Positions 1-9,171 of a DNA stretch of 64,000 nt are shown here, piece after piece; positions within the stretch are counted from its first letter, which is position 1; each line of letters begins with the position of its first letter. This stretch comes from Bordetella petrii (GTDB taxonomy: Bacteria; Pseudomonadota; Gammaproteobacteria; Burkholderiales; Burkholderiaceae_B). The translations under genes were made by a program, and so were the position numbers. Where the stretch lies: assembly GCA_017745595.1 (NCBI GenBank), contig WMBV01000008.1, positions 107,333 through 171,332 of the forward strand, written 5' to 3'. The notes below the pieces were generated by a model. It was not told the DNA's origin, did not search any database, and saw only the letters and a program-made list of their open reading frames with translations.

Positions 1-276
1 GTCAGCGTGCGCGTGCATGCGCACGATTTCAGTTCGGTACTGTACCTGGTGCGCGCCGGCGTGGGGGTGGCGGTGGTGCCGGCCAGCGTCGCCGAGCCGC
101 TGGTGCGCGAAGGCGCGATCATTGCCATTCCGTTGCAGGATGGCTGGGCCCTGCGCGACCTGCACCTGGTCACGCGGCAGGATGCCGAGCCCGCGGGGCT
201 GGTGCGCCAGTTCGCCGACGTGCTGCTGCACGACCCGCAGGTGGTGGCGGCCCGCACGGGGAAGAACTGGCGGTAG
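1..276 (+). CDS. LysR-type regulator, C-terminal fragment (cut by window edge)
   Basis: The reading frame is open from the first base and stops at 274-276, giving the last 91 residues of a longer protein. The segment SSVLYLVRAGVGVAVVPASV is the typical end of a LysR substrate-binding domain, where a Gly-Val-Gly-Val-Ala-Val-Val-Pro strand lies beside the effector cleft. The DNA-binding half lies outside the window, so the target genes cannot be named. It converges on the aldehyde dehydrogenase gene, with a cluster of palindromic repeats between them. Confidence 0.8.
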   Translation, partial: VSVRVHAHDFSSVLYLVRAGVGVAVVPASVAEPLVREGAIIAIPLQDGWALRDLHLVTRQDAEPAGLVRQFADVLLHDPQVVAARTGKNWR

Positions 277-293
277 CCGGCTGACATCGGCCA

Positions 294-448
294 GGGGTCC
301 GACTCCCGAAGGGTGTCGGACCCCGAAGTGGGCAGAGGCTACCTCAATTCTGCGGTGTCTGACACCCTGCGGGAGTCAGACACCTGACATCCATAGCGGC
401 GCCAGTCGCCGCAAACAGCGGTGTCAGGCACCTGCGGAGCCTGACACC
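294..448. repeat. REP-like palindrome cluster, three units
   Basis: Three stem-loops lie at 294-324 (arms GGGGTCCGAC/GTCGGACCCC), 354-384 (GGTGTCTGAC/GTCAGACACC) and 420-448 (GGTGTCAGGC/GCCTGACACC). The first has loop TCCCGAAGGGT and the second ACCCTGCGGGA, which is nearly its reverse complement, so the two are inverted relative to each other across a 29-nt spacer. The cluster fills the gap between two convergent genes and could act as a bidirectional transcription stop or RNA-stabilising element. It belongs to the family found at six other loci here. Confidence 0.9.
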
Positions 449-477
449 TGACCGTGGCCGGCCATCTGCCGACGCGC

Positions 478-1914
478 TCAGTCGTGCTTGATCGAGATGG
501 TTTTCAGCACGGTGAAGCCATACAGCGCTTCGAAGCCCTTTTCGCGTCCGTGGCCGCTGGCCCGGACGCCGCCGAAGGGCAGTTCGATGCCGCCGCCCGC
601 GCCATAGTTGTTGATGAAAACCTGGCCGCTGCGCACTTTGCGCGCGATGCGCAGCTGGCGTGCGCCGTCGCGCGTCCAGACGCTGGCGGCCAGGCCGTAT
701 TCGGTGGCGTTGGCGATGCGCACGGCGTCGGCTTCGTCGTCGAACGGCATGGCGGCCAGCACCGGGCCGAACACTTCTTCCTGGGCCAGGCGATGGTCGA
801 CCGGCACGTTGCTCAGCAGCGTGGGTGCCTGGTAATAGCCTTCGGCGGGCGCGCCGTCGGCGACGCGGCCCTGCGCGGCAGTGGCGATGCCGTCTTGCGC
901 CGCGGTTTTCAGAAAGCCCTGCACGCGCTCTTGCTGCGTTTTGCGGATCAGCGGCCCGCAATCCAGGTCTTGGGTGGCCGGGCCGGCGCGCAGGGCGGCG
1001 AATGCCTGCGACAGGCGTTCCAGCACGCGATCGTAGGCGCTGCGTTCGACCAGCAGGCGGCTGCCGGCCGAGCAGGTCTGGCCGGCGTTCTGCACGATGG
1101 CGTTGACTGCCACCGGCACCAGCGCGTCCAGGTCGGCATCGGCGAACACGATCTGCGGCGACTTGCCGCCCAATTCCAGCGTGGCCGGCACGTGGCGTTC
1201 GGCCGCCGCCTGGGTGACCAGCACGCCGATGCGCGGCGAGCCGGTGAACGAGATGTGATCGATGCCGGGATGGCGCGTCAGGGCGTCGCCGGCCTCGTGG
1301 CCGTAGCCGGTGACGAGGTTGATGGCGCCCGGCGGAAAGCCGACTTCGGCGGCCAGCTCGGCCAGCCGCAGCAGCGACAGGCAGGCGTCTTCGGCCGGCT
1401 TGACCACGCAGGCATTGCCAGCGGCCAGCGCGCCGCCCACGCTGCGGCCGAAAATCTGCAGCGGGTAGTTCCAGGGCACCACATGCCCGGTGACACCGTG
1501 CGGTTCGCGCAGCGTCAGCACGGTATAGCCGTTCTGGTAGGGCAGTGTCTCGCCATGCAGCTTGTCGGCCGCGCCGCCGTAGAACTCGAAGTAGCGCGCC
1601 ACGGCCGTGACGTCGGCGCGGGCCTGCTTGGTGGGCTTGCCGCAATCGCGCGATTCGATGTCGGTAAGTTCGTCGGCGTGGTCCAGGATCTTGACCGACA
1701 GTTTCAGCATCAGGCGGCCGCGTTCGGCCGCGGTGAGCTTGCCCCACGCGCCCTCGTCATAGGCCCGCCGCGCGGCTCGCACGGCCTGGTCGATGTCGGC
1801 GGCGTTGCCGCGCGCGATGCTGTCGTACTGCTGCCCGGTAGAGGGATCCATGACGGGAATGGATTCGCCCGACGCGCCGGGCACGTGGCGGTTGTCGATG
1901 AAATGCTGCTTCAT
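478..1914 (-). CDS. NAD(P)-dependent aldehyde dehydrogenase
   Basis: A 478-residue aldehyde dehydrogenase of normal family length that oxidises an aldehyde to the carboxylate with NAD(P)+. The fold markers are complete: the oxyanion Asn in PWNYPL (residue 149), the cofactor Lys in VVKPAE (172), the general base Glu in LELGGKSP (247) and the nucleophilic Cys in NAGQTCSAGSR (281). The SDR gene lies 55 bp upstream on the same strand, so the two probably form an operon that oxidises an alcohol or keto compound and then the aldehyde. The substrate cannot be read from sequence. Betaine-aldehyde-like and gamma-aminobutyraldehyde-like enzymes share these motifs. Confidence 0.93.
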   Translation of the reverse strand: MKQHFIDNRHVPGASGESIPVMDPSTGQQYDSIARGNAADIDQAVRAARRAYDEGAWGKLTAAERGRLMLKLSVKILDHADELTDIESRDCGKPTKQARADVTAVARYFEFYGGAADKLHGETLPYQNGYTVLTLREPHGVTGHVVPWNYPLQIFGRSVGGALAAGNACVVKPAEDACLSLLRLAELAAEVGFPPGAINLVTGYGHEAGDALTRHPGIDHISFTGSPRIGVLVTQAAAERHVPATLELGGKSPQIVFADADLDALVPVAVNAIVQNAGQTCSAGSRLLVERSAYDRVLERLSQAFAALRAGPATQDLDCGPLIRKTQQERVQGFLKTAAQDGIATAAQGRVADGAPAEGYYQAPTLLSNVPVDHRLAQEEVFGPVLAAMPFDDEADAVRIANATEYGLAASVWTRDGARQLRIARKVRSGQVFINNYGAGGGIELPFGGVRASGHGREKGFEALYGFTVLKTISIKHD

Positions 1915-1969
1915 GCCGATGAGCCTTTAGAAAGGGGTTGCGGAGGGTGCCGGCTGGTCGGCCTGGCAG

Positions 1970-2761
1970 CTAGAACAGAATGGACAGGCCTCCGTCGACG
2001 GCCAGTACCTGTCCGTTGACATACGAGGCCGCCGGCGAGGCCAGGAACACCGCGGCGCCGGCGATTTCTTCGGGCCTGCCCCAGCGCCCCATGGGATTGC
2101 GCGCGGCCAGCTGGTCGTGCAAGACGGGGTCGGCCACGTAGGCGGCGTTGGTTTCGGTGGCGAAGGTGCCGGGCGCGATGGCATTGCTGGTGATGCCCAG
2201 CGGGCCGAATTCGGCGGCCAGGGCCCGCATCATGCCGGTGAGCCCCTGCTTGGCGGCCGGGTATACGGCGTCGCCCGCCCGCGCCAGCTCGCCCGCCACC
2301 GAGGTGATGGCGATCAGGCGCCCGCCGCCCTGGCGCACCATGCGTTCGGCCGCCAGCTTGGCCAGCAGCAGGCCGGCGACCAGGTCGGTGTCGATCAGGG
2401 CGCGGATCTCGGCCGGCGTGATGGCCTGCAGCGTCTTGCGATTGCGGGCGCCCACGTTGTTGACCAGGATGTCCAGGCGGCCGTGTTCGGCGTCGATGCG
2501 CGCGAAGGCGCGGCTCATGGCGTCGTCGTCGCCGACGTCGAAGGCCAGCGGCGATGCCGCCAGCCCCTGTACGCGCAGCGCGGCCGCCGTGTCTTGCACC
2601 GCGGCGTCGTGGCGGCCGTTGATCAGGACGTGCGCGCCGCAACCCGCCAGCGCCCGCGCGATGCACAGCCCCAGGCCGCGCCCCGAGCCGGTCACCAGCG
2701 CCACCTGCCCAGCCAAGGAAAACTGCTGCAGATAGGCTTGGGTGGGCGCGGGGGCGGTCAT
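1970..2761 (-). CDS. SDR-family oxidoreductase (gluconate 5-dehydrogenase-like)
   Basis: A 263-residue classical short-chain dehydrogenase. The cofactor motif TGSGRGLG is at residues 24-31 and the structural motif is NNVG (101-104) rather than the common NNAG. The catalytic Ser154 and the YPAAK motif (Tyr167, Lys171) are present, and the C-terminus ends with the usual GQVLAVDGG strand. About 15 N-terminal residues precede the first strand, as in gluconate 5-dehydrogenase-type SDRs. It lies between topB (14 bp downstream) and the aldehyde dehydrogenase, with which it likely shares a transcript. The substrate is unknown; a sugar-acid or polyol alcohol is a guess from the subfamily. Confidence 0.9.
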   Translation of the reverse strand: MTAPAPTQAYLQQFSLAGQVALVTGSGRGLGLCIARALAGCGAHVLINGRHDAAVQDTAAALRVQGLAASPLAFDVGDDDAMSRAFARIDAEHGRLDILVNNVGARNRKTLQAITPAEIRALIDTDLVAGLLLAKLAAERMVRQGGGRLIAITSVAGELARAGDAVYPAAKQGLTGMMRALAAEFGPLGITSNAIAPGTFATETNAAYVADPVLHDQLAARNPMGRWGRPEEIAGAAVFLASPAASYVNGQVLAVDGGLSILF

Positions 2762-2775
2762 GGCGGCAAGCGGAG

Positions 2776-5409
2776 TCAGGCGGTTTTCTTGGCGGCGGCT
2801 TTCTTGGCGGGTGCCTTCTTGGCGGTGCTTTTCTTCGCCGCGGCTTTCTTCGGCGCCGTCTTGGCCGCCGTTTTACCGGCGGTCTTGGTCGTGGCCTTGG
2901 TCGCGGTCTTGGCCGCCGTCTTGCCTGCCGTCTTGGCCGGCGCGCGGCCGGTCTTGGCGGGGCGCGGTTCGAATTCGAACCCGACCTTGCCGTTGGGCTG
3001 GCGCACCAGGAAGGCCTTGAACTTGCGGTTGGTGCGGCTGGATACGAAGCCGTCGAGCAGGTCGGTGCGGCCGTCGGTCAACAGCTTGTGCATCTGGTCG
3101 CGCGAGATCTCTTGCTGCAGGATGATCTTGCCCGAACGGAAATCGCAGCTTTTTTCGGGCCCGACCGACTTTTCGCACACGTAGCTCAGGCCGTGTTCGA
3201 AAACCCGCGCGCTGCACTTGGGGCAGGTACCCACCGGCGTATGGCCGGAGAAATCCACCGGTTCGCTGTCGTCGTCGTCGTTCTGGCCGAAGTCGAATTC
3301 CAGCTTGTATTCGTCGCTGATGCGCAGGATGGCGGCGAACGGCCGGCCCATCTTGCTGATAAAGCCCTGCAGCGGACCGATCTCGCGCTTGGCCAGCAGT
3401 TCTTCGACCTCGGGCAATTCGAAGGTGCGGCCGCCCGGGTGCTTGCCGATGGAAAAATCGCACTGCGTGCAGGCATAGCGACGGTAGTTTTCTTTGACCA
3501 CGCCGCCGCACTTGGGGCAAGGCGTCTGCAGCGTGGCGTAGTCGCCGGGCACCGTGTCGCGTTCGTATTCCTTGGCGCGCTTGACGATGACCTGGGTCAT
3601 CTGGGCGATTTCGCGCATGAAGGCCGCGCGGTCCAGCCCGCCCTGTTCGATCTGCTTGAGCTTGTGTTCCCATTCGCCAGTGAGTTCGGGCGATGTGAGC
3701 TCGGTGACGTCCAGGCCCGAGAGCAGGGTCATGAGCTGGCGCGCTTTGGCAGTGGGCACCAGGTCGCGCCCTTCGCGGCGCAGGTAGCCTTCGCCCAGCA
3801 GGCCTTCGATGATGCCGGCGCGGGTGGCCGGCGTGCCCAGGCCGCGCTCGGACATGGCCTCGCGCAGTTCTTCGTCGTCGACCAGCTTGCCGGCGCCTTC
3901 CATGGCCGACAGCAGCGTGGCTTCGTTGTAGCGCGCCGGCGGCTTGGTGGACAGGCCCAGGGCCTCGACGTCTTCGGTGCGCACGGTTTCGTTGTCGGCC
4001 ACCGGCACCAGGTTGGCGTCTTCGCCCTGGGCCTCTTTGCCGTACACCGCCAGCCAGCCCGGCGCCACCAGCACCTTGCCTTCGGTCTTGAAGCGGTGGC
4101 CCTGCACTTCGGTGATGCGAGTGGTGACGCGGTATTCGGCGGCCGGGAAGAACACCGCCAGGAAACGCTTGAGCACCAGGTCGTACAGCTTGGCCTCGGC
4201 CTCGCTGAGATCGTGCGGGATCTGCAGCGTGGGAATGATGGCGAAGTGGTCGGACACCTTCTTGTTATCGAAGATGCGCCGGTTGGGTTTGATCCAGTTT
4301 TGCGCAACCACCGTGCCGGCGTGGCGCGATAGTTGTCCCACCGCGTTGGAGCCGCCCTTGGCCAGGGCCTGCATGGTGTCGCGCACCGTGCCCAGGTAGT
4401 CTTCGGGCAGATAGCGCGAGTCGGTACGCGGATAGGTGAGCGCCTTGTGGCGTTCGTACAGCGTCTGGGCCAGCGCCAGCGTGGTCTTGGCCGAAAACCC
4501 GAAGCGGCCGTTGGCGTCGCGCTGCAGCGAGGTCAGGTCGTACAGGGCCGGCGACATCTGGGTCGAGGGCTTGGATTCTTCGGTGACGCTGCCCGGCTGT
4601 TCGCGGCAGGCGGCCACCACGCTTTGCGCGGCCGCCTGCGACCACAGGCGCGATTCGCGCTTTTCGGGGTCGCGTTCGTCTTTCTTGAAGTCGGGGTCGA
4701 TCCAGCGGCCCTGGTACAGCCCGGCCGCGGCCACGAAGGTGGCGTGCACTTCCCAGTAGTCGCGCGGCACGAAGGCGCGGATGCGTTCTTCGCGCTCGAA
4801 CACGATGGCCAGGGTGGGTGTTTGTACCCGGCCCACGGGCGTCTTGAAGAAACCGCCGTCTTTGCTGTTGAAGGCAGTCATGGCACGGGTGCCATTGATG
4901 CCCACGAGCCAGTCGGCCTCGGCGCGCGAGCGGGCCGCGGCTTCGAGGGGCTTGAGCTGGACGTCGTCGCGCAGGTTGGAGAAGGCCTCGCGGATGGCGG
5001 CCTGCGTCATGGATTGCAGCCACAGGCGCTGGATGGGTTTCTTTACGCCCGCATACTGGATGATGTACCGGAAGATCAGTTCGCCTTCGCGTCCGGCGTC
5101 ACAGGCGTTGATGAGGGAATCGACGTCTTTGCGCTTGGCCAGCTTGACCAGCAGCTTCAGGCGCTCGGCCGAGCGCTTGTCGGCCGGCCCGAGTTCGAAT
5201 TCGGGCGGAATGACCGGCAGGTGCGCGAAGCTCCATTTGCCCTTGACGGGATCGTTGGGCGCGACAAGACCGAGCAAATGCCCGATACTGGAAGCGAGCA
5301 CGTAACGTTCGCTTTCAAAATAGTCGCCCTCGCGCGCGAAGCCTCCGAGGGCGCGTGATATATCAAGGGCTACCGAGGGCTTCTCGGCAATAATCAGCGT
5401 TTTGCTCAT
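2776..5409 (-). CDS. topB: DNA topoisomerase III
   Basis: A type IA topoisomerase of 877 residues that cuts and passes single DNA strands to decatenate DNA and resolve recombination intermediates. The Toprim domain is N-terminal (Glu9 in AEKPS, acidic cluster DAGREGE at 104-110). The catalytic tyrosine is Tyr326 in TYPRTDSRYL. Two Cys-rich zinc modules follow (CPKCGG...CTQC and CPKC...CDF). The start at 5409 opens with MSKTLIIAEKPSVA, the family N-terminus; an upstream in-frame Met would add 36 unrelated residues. The last roughly 60 residues are almost only Lys, Ala and Thr, a histone-H1-like tail absent from E. coli TopB. It starts 38 bp from the divergent membrane-protein gene. Confidence 0.96.
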   Translation of the reverse strand: MSKTLIIAEKPSVALDISRALGGFAREGDYFESERYVLASSIGHLLGLVAPNDPVKGKWSFAHLPVIPPEFELGPADKRSAERLKLLVKLAKRKDVDSLINACDAGREGELIFRYIIQYAGVKKPIQRLWLQSMTQAAIREAFSNLRDDVQLKPLEAAARSRAEADWLVGINGTRAMTAFNSKDGGFFKTPVGRVQTPTLAIVFEREERIRAFVPRDYWEVHATFVAAAGLYQGRWIDPDFKKDERDPEKRESRLWSQAAAQSVVAACREQPGSVTEESKPSTQMSPALYDLTSLQRDANGRFGFSAKTTLALAQTLYERHKALTYPRTDSRYLPEDYLGTVRDTMQALAKGGSNAVGQLSRHAGTVVAQNWIKPNRRIFDNKKVSDHFAIIPTLQIPHDLSEAEAKLYDLVLKRFLAVFFPAAEYRVTTRITEVQGHRFKTEGKVLVAPGWLAVYGKEAQGEDANLVPVADNETVRTEDVEALGLSTKPPARYNEATLLSAMEGAGKLVDDEELREAMSERGLGTPATRAGIIEGLLGEGYLRREGRDLVPTAKARQLMTLLSGLDVTELTSPELTGEWEHKLKQIEQGGLDRAAFMREIAQMTQVIVKRAKEYERDTVPGDYATLQTPCPKCGGVVKENYRRYACTQCDFSIGKHPGGRTFELPEVEELLAKREIGPLQGFISKMGRPFAAILRISDEYKLEFDFGQNDDDDSEPVDFSGHTPVGTCPKCSARVFEHGLSYVCEKSVGPEKSCDFRSGKIILQQEISRDQMHKLLTDGRTDLLDGFVSSRTNRKFKAFLVRQPNGKVGFEFEPRPAKTGRAPAKTAGKTAAKTATKATTKTAGKTAAKTAPKKAAAKKSTAKKAPAKKAAAKKTA

Positions 5410-5447
5410 GGTTATCCAGTGGCGGTAGACCCGCCGGTGTAGCGCGG

Positions 5448-8078
5448 ATGATACGAGGGGAGATTCGCCGCATGCAAGTCGGGGCTGCACGACAGGCGGG
5501 ATCAGAACTACACGCATGGCGGCAATTCCTGGGCCGCAGCACGCTGTGGCTGGGTGTCTGGCTGCTGGGCAGCGCCGTCATTTGCTGGGTGGCCGCCAAC
5601 TGGCAAGACATGTCGAAAATCCAGCGCTTCGCCGGGGCACAGGCGCTGCTGGCGGTCTGTGTGCTGGCGGCGGCGTGGGCCGGCTGGCGCCTGCGGGCGG
5701 CCGGCGGGCCGCGCCGCCATGCGCCGGGCGCGCTGCTGGCGCTGGCCGGGCTGCTGCTGGGGGCGCTGCTGGCCCTGCTGGGCCAAACCTATCAAACCGG
5801 CGCCGACACCTGGGAACTGTTCGCCTGGTGGGCTGTCTTGCTGCTGCCCTGGGCGGTGGTGGCGGCCAGCCAGGCCGTCTGGCTGCTGTGGATGGCGGTG
5901 GTCAACCTGGCGGCGCTTCTTTACTTCGGCGAGTCCGGCGTGCTGCTGTGGTGGACGCTGGGCTCCAGCCTGCCCGGCCTGCTGCTGGCGGCCCTGAACC
6001 TGCTGCTGCTGGCCGCCTGGGAATGCGCCGCGTGGCGCTGGCGGGCCGGAACCCGGATAGCGCCGCGCGCGCTGGCGGCCCTGGCCATCGGCGTCCTGGT
6101 GCTGAACCTGATGTTCGGCGAATCCGTGCTGCGCGGACTGGGCTCGGTGACCGGCGCGGCGTGGGCCGCGGCGACGCTGGGGCTGGGCTATTACTACCAG
6201 CGGGCCCGCCGCGATCTGCTGATCCTGGCCATGCTGGCCGCCGGGGTCATTTGTGTGTCGATGCGCCTGGCGGGCGAATGGCTGCTGAGCCTGGAACCCG
6301 GTGTCTGGGCCATCTTGCCGCTGGCCGGCCTGCTGATGGCCGAGGCCGTCTGGGCCGCGCGCTGGCTGCGCCGGCTGGCCGCCGAGCCTTCCCCGGGACG
6401 GTCCCTGGCTGATGCCGAGCCGGCCGGCGCGTCGGCCGGCAATGCCGTGGCGCCGCCCGTGGCCGGCAGCCCGGTGGCCGGCCTGGCCGACGCCGACGTC
6501 GAACCGCAACTGGGCCCCGCCTGGTATGTGCAGGGCCTGCTGGGCCTGAGCGCATGGCTGACCACCCTGCTGCTGCTGCTGTTCCTGGGGGTGTCGGGCC
6601 TGGTGCAGACTCAGCAGGGGGCCATGGTGGTGGGGCTGGTGCTGTGCGCCGTGGCGGTGGCCGTGCTGCGCACCGATGCCGGCCCGTTCTGGCGCCAGTG
6701 CGCCACGGCCATGGGTTTCGCTGGGCAGATCCTGGTGGTGTTCGGGCTGTCCGATTCGGCGTCGCTGTCGAGCGCCTGCGCGTTCGTGCTGCTGCTGGGG
6801 GTGGCGGTGTACGCCCTGGCCCCCGACCCCCTGCTGCGCTTTCTTAGCGCCTGGATGATCGCCCTGGCGCTGGCCGGCCTGATCTGGCTGGGCCTGGTGC
6901 CCGGCCTGATGCGCAACGACCTGCTCGACGAATGGCTGAATTTCGATACGCTGCGCGCCACCTTCGTGTGGCTGCCGGTGGCCGTGGCCGGCGCCTGGAC
7001 CGCCGCGGCGGCGTTCTGCGTGGGGCATCGCCTGGCGCGCACGCGGCCCAACGTCCTGCTGCCGCTGGCCTGGGCCTTCGTGCTGGCCGTGCAAGGCATG
7101 GTTTGGATGGCGGGCGGCACGTCGCTGACGCAGCTGCCGGCCATCTGGAACCTGAATCCGGTAACGGCCATTCTTACCGTGGCGGGCGTGCTGCTGCCGG
7201 TGGCTTGCGCCCTGGCCGTGCTGTGGCCGCGGCGGCGCATGCTGACCGCCGGCGTGCTGTGGGGCGTGCCCCTGGGTTTGCTGGCGCTGGCGCTGTTCTG
7301 GCTGCCCAGCCCGGGCATTGCCTTTGCGCTGGCCTGGATGCTGCTGGGCTTCGGCCTGAACCGCTCGCGCCTGACCCTGTTCGGCGGCCTGAGCCTGCTG
7401 CTGTATCTGCTGGTCTATTACTACCAATTGCAAGTGCCGCTGCTCGACAAGGCCCTGTGGCTGGCAGGCGCGGCGCTGCTGATGTTCTTCCTGCGCGGCC
7501 TGGTGTGGCTGGTGCCGCGCCTGATGCGCACGGCCGAGGCGCCGGCGCCGGCCGTGGCCGACCCGCCCTCGGCGGCGCTGCGCTGGCGCACGGCCGTGGT
7601 GCTGGGCGGCCTGGTGCTGGCCCTGGTGGTGGTCAATGGCGCCATCTGGCAGCGCGAGACCCTGCTGGCGCATGGGCGGGTGGCCATTCTGGAACTGGCG
7701 CCGGTCGATCCGCGTTCGCTGATGCAGGGCGACTACATGGCGCTGCGGTTCGCCGCCGGCAATGAGGTCATGCAGCGCTTCGCGGCGGCTTCCGGCGACG
7801 AGCCGCTGCTCGACGGCTATGTGGTGCTGGTGCCCGACGGCGAGGGGGTGGCGCAGGTGGCGCGCATCCAGGCCGAGGCGCAGCCGCGGGCCAGCCAGGA
7901 AATCGCGCTGCGCTACCGCTTGCGCGCCGGCCAGGTGCGCATCGTCACCAATGCGTATTTCTTTCCCGAAGGCCAGGCCGAACGCTATGCCTCGGCGCGC
8001 TACGGCGAGGTGCGGGTCGGCGACGACGGTACGGGCCTGCTGGTGCGGATGCTGGGAGCGGATCGGCGGCCCTTGTAG
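5448..8078 (+). CDS. Large DUF2157/DUF4401 membrane protein with C-terminal GDYXXLXY domain
   Basis: An 876-residue polytopic membrane protein with roughly 20 or more hydrophobic segments. The N-terminus (about residues 10-120) looks like DUF2157 and the middle like DUF4401. The C-terminal part carries SLMQGDYMALRFA, the hallmark of the GDYXXLXY family, which is a soluble domain that is often a separate protein encoded beside the first two. All three are joined here in one chain. Function is unknown for the family; an envelope role is usually assumed. A second possible start is Met9. The gene is divergent from topB across only 38 bp, so promoters must overlap. Confidence 0.8.
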   Translation: MIRGEIRRMQVGAARQAGSELHAWRQFLGRSTLWLGVWLLGSAVICWVAANWQDMSKIQRFAGAQALLAVCVLAAAWAGWRLRAAGGPRRHAPGALLALAGLLLGALLALLGQTYQTGADTWELFAWWAVLLLPWAVVAASQAVWLLWMAVVNLAALLYFGESGVLLWWTLGSSLPGLLLAALNLLLLAAWECAAWRWRAGTRIAPRALAALAIGVLVLNLMFGESVLRGLGSVTGAAWAAATLGLGYYYQRARRDLLILAMLAAGVICVSMRLAGEWLLSLEPGVWAILPLAGLLMAEAVWAARWLRRLAAEPSPGRSLADAEPAGASAGNAVAPPVAGSPVAGLADADVEPQLGPAWYVQGLLGLSAWLTTLLLLLFLGVSGLVQTQQGAMVVGLVLCAVAVAVLRTDAGPFWRQCATAMGFAGQILVVFGLSDSASLSSACAFVLLLGVAVYALAPDPLLRFLSAWMIALALAGLIWLGLVPGLMRNDLLDEWLNFDTLRATFVWLPVAVAGAWTAAAAFCVGHRLARTRPNVLLPLAWAFVLAVQGMVWMAGGTSLTQLPAIWNLNPVTAILTVAGVLLPVACALAVLWPRRRMLTAGVLWGVPLGLLALALFWLPSPGIAFALAWMLLGFGLNRSRLTLFGGLSLLLYLLVYYYQLQVPLLDKALWLAGAALLMFFLRGLVWLVPRLMRTAEAPAPAVADPPSAALRWRTAVVLGGLVLALVVVNGAIWQRETLLAHGRVAILELAPVDPRSLMQGDYMALRFAAGNEVMQRFAAASGDEPLLDGYVVLVPDGEGVAQVARIQAEAQPRASQEIALRYRLRAGQVRIVTNAYFFPEGQAERYASARYGEVRVGDDGTGLLVRMLGADRRPL

Positions 8079-8121
8079 AGGCCGTCCAGGTCGAAGCAGG
8101 CAGGCGGTTCGGGCCGGCTCA

Positions 8122-8272
8122 GGTGTCCGACTCCCGTTGGGTGTCGGACACCGTGGTGTGCAGGGGATGCCGCTTGCTTCGGTGTCTGACACCCTGCGGG
8201 AGTCAGACACCTGCTTCACACAGGAGTCGGACACCGGCTTTGCACGGGAGTCAGACGCCTGCTGCACACCGG
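8122..8272. repeat. REP-like inverted doublet plus tandem 24-nt half-unit array
   Basis: Stem-loops at 8122-8152 (GGTGTCCGAC/GTCGGACACC, loop TCCCGTTGGGT) and 8181-8211 (GGTGTCTGAC/GTCAGACACC, loop ACCCTGCGGGA) form an inverted doublet with a 28-nt spacer. The right half of the second one is then repeated in tandem: units start at 8201, 8225 and 8249, each exactly 24 nt and beginning AGTCAGACAC, AGTCGGACAC and AGTCAGACGC. The array fills the space between two convergent genes and ends 11 bp from the gluQ stop codon. Confidence 0.88.
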
Positions 8273-8283
8273 CTTTATTGCCG

Positions 8284-9168
8284 TCAGCAGGCGGCCATGC
8301 GGTAACGGGCGGCCCAGCGGGGGATGGCCTCGGCCAGGAAGGCGGCGGGGGTGGTGGCCGCGCAAGGGGCGAAATCCAGCGCTTGCCAGGCCTGGGCCAG
8401 CATGGCCAGGGGCCGGCCGGTATCGAGCGGCGCGGCCCCGTTTTGTTTCGACAGTTTCAGGCCGCTGGCCGGGTCGGTGATCAGGGGTACGTGCATCACG
8501 CGCGGCGGGCGGGCGCCCAGCAGGCGCGCCAGCACGCGCTGGCGGGCGGTGGAGCCGAGCAGGTCGGCGCCGCGCACGATGTCGGTGATGCCCTGCTCGG
8601 CATCGTCCACGACCACGGCCAACTGGTAGGCCCACAGGCCGTCAGCGCGGCGCAGCACGAAGTCGCCCACGGCCCGCGCCACGTCTTGTTGCTGGGGGCC
8701 CAGCCAGCGGTCGGTAAAGGTTTCGATGCCCGGCGGCACGCGCAGCCGCCAGGCGCGCGCCTGCCGGCCCGGCGGCAGGCCGTTGCGGCAGGTGCCGGGA
8801 TACGGCCGTTCGCCATCGGCGCCCGGCCCGGGGCCGCGCAGCGCCGAATCGGCGATTTCGCGCCGGGTGCAGCCGCAGCCGTACACCAGGCCTTGCCCGG
8901 CCAGGGCATCGAAGGCGCGCTGGTAGGCCGCGCCGCGGTGGGATTGCCACAGGATGTCGCCATCCCAGTGCAGATCGAGGGCGCGCAATTGCTGCATGAT
9001 GGTCTCGGCCGCCCCCGCCACGGTGCGTGGCGTATCGACGTCTTCGATGCGCAGCAGCCATCGCCCGCCATGGGCGCGCGCGTCCAGCCAGCTGGCCAGG
9101 GCGGCCACCAGTGAACCGAGATGCAGGGGCCCGCTGGGGCTGGGGGCGAAACGGCCTATGTAAGCCAC
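8284..9168 (-). CDS. gluQ: Glutamyl-Q tRNA(Asp) synthetase
   Basis: A 294-residue truncated glutamyl-tRNA synthetase paralogue that attaches glutamate to the queuosine base at the anticodon of tRNA-Asp rather than charging tRNA-Glu. The class I HIGH-like motif is PLHLGSL (residues 14-20), the KMSKS-like motif is KLSKQ (238-242), and zinc ligands lie in YGCGCTRRE (Cys98, Cys100) and GTC (Cys127). The anticodon-binding C-terminal half of GltX is absent, as expected. The start codon is GTG at 9168, three bases after the smg stop, so the two genes are probably co-translated. Confidence 0.93.
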   Translation of the reverse strand: MAYIGRFAPSPSGPLHLGSLVAALASWLDARAHGGRWLLRIEDVDTPRTVAGAAETIMQQLRALDLHWDGDILWQSHRGAAYQRAFDALAGQGLVYGCGCTRREIADSALRGPGPGADGERPYPGTCRNGLPPGRQARAWRLRVPPGIETFTDRWLGPQQQDVARAVGDFVLRRADGLWAYQLAVVVDDAEQGITDIVRGADLLGSTARQRVLARLLGARPPRVMHVPLITDPASGLKLSKQNGAAPLDTGRPLAMLAQAWQALDFAPCAATTPAAFLAEAIPRWAARYRMAAC

Positions 9169-9171
9169 GGC

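Noticed and set aside
294..448. Regularly spaced palindromes as a CRISPR array
   Set aside because: Units are inverted relative to one another, the loops vary, there are at most three per locus, spacers are short and partly conserved, and no cas gene is present.
5508..8267. A 919-codon minus-strand open frame opposite the DUF2157 gene
   Set aside because: The translation is Gln/His/Arg-rich and motif-free. The plus strand encodes a membrane protein with the GDYXXLXY signature and proper hydrophobic segments.
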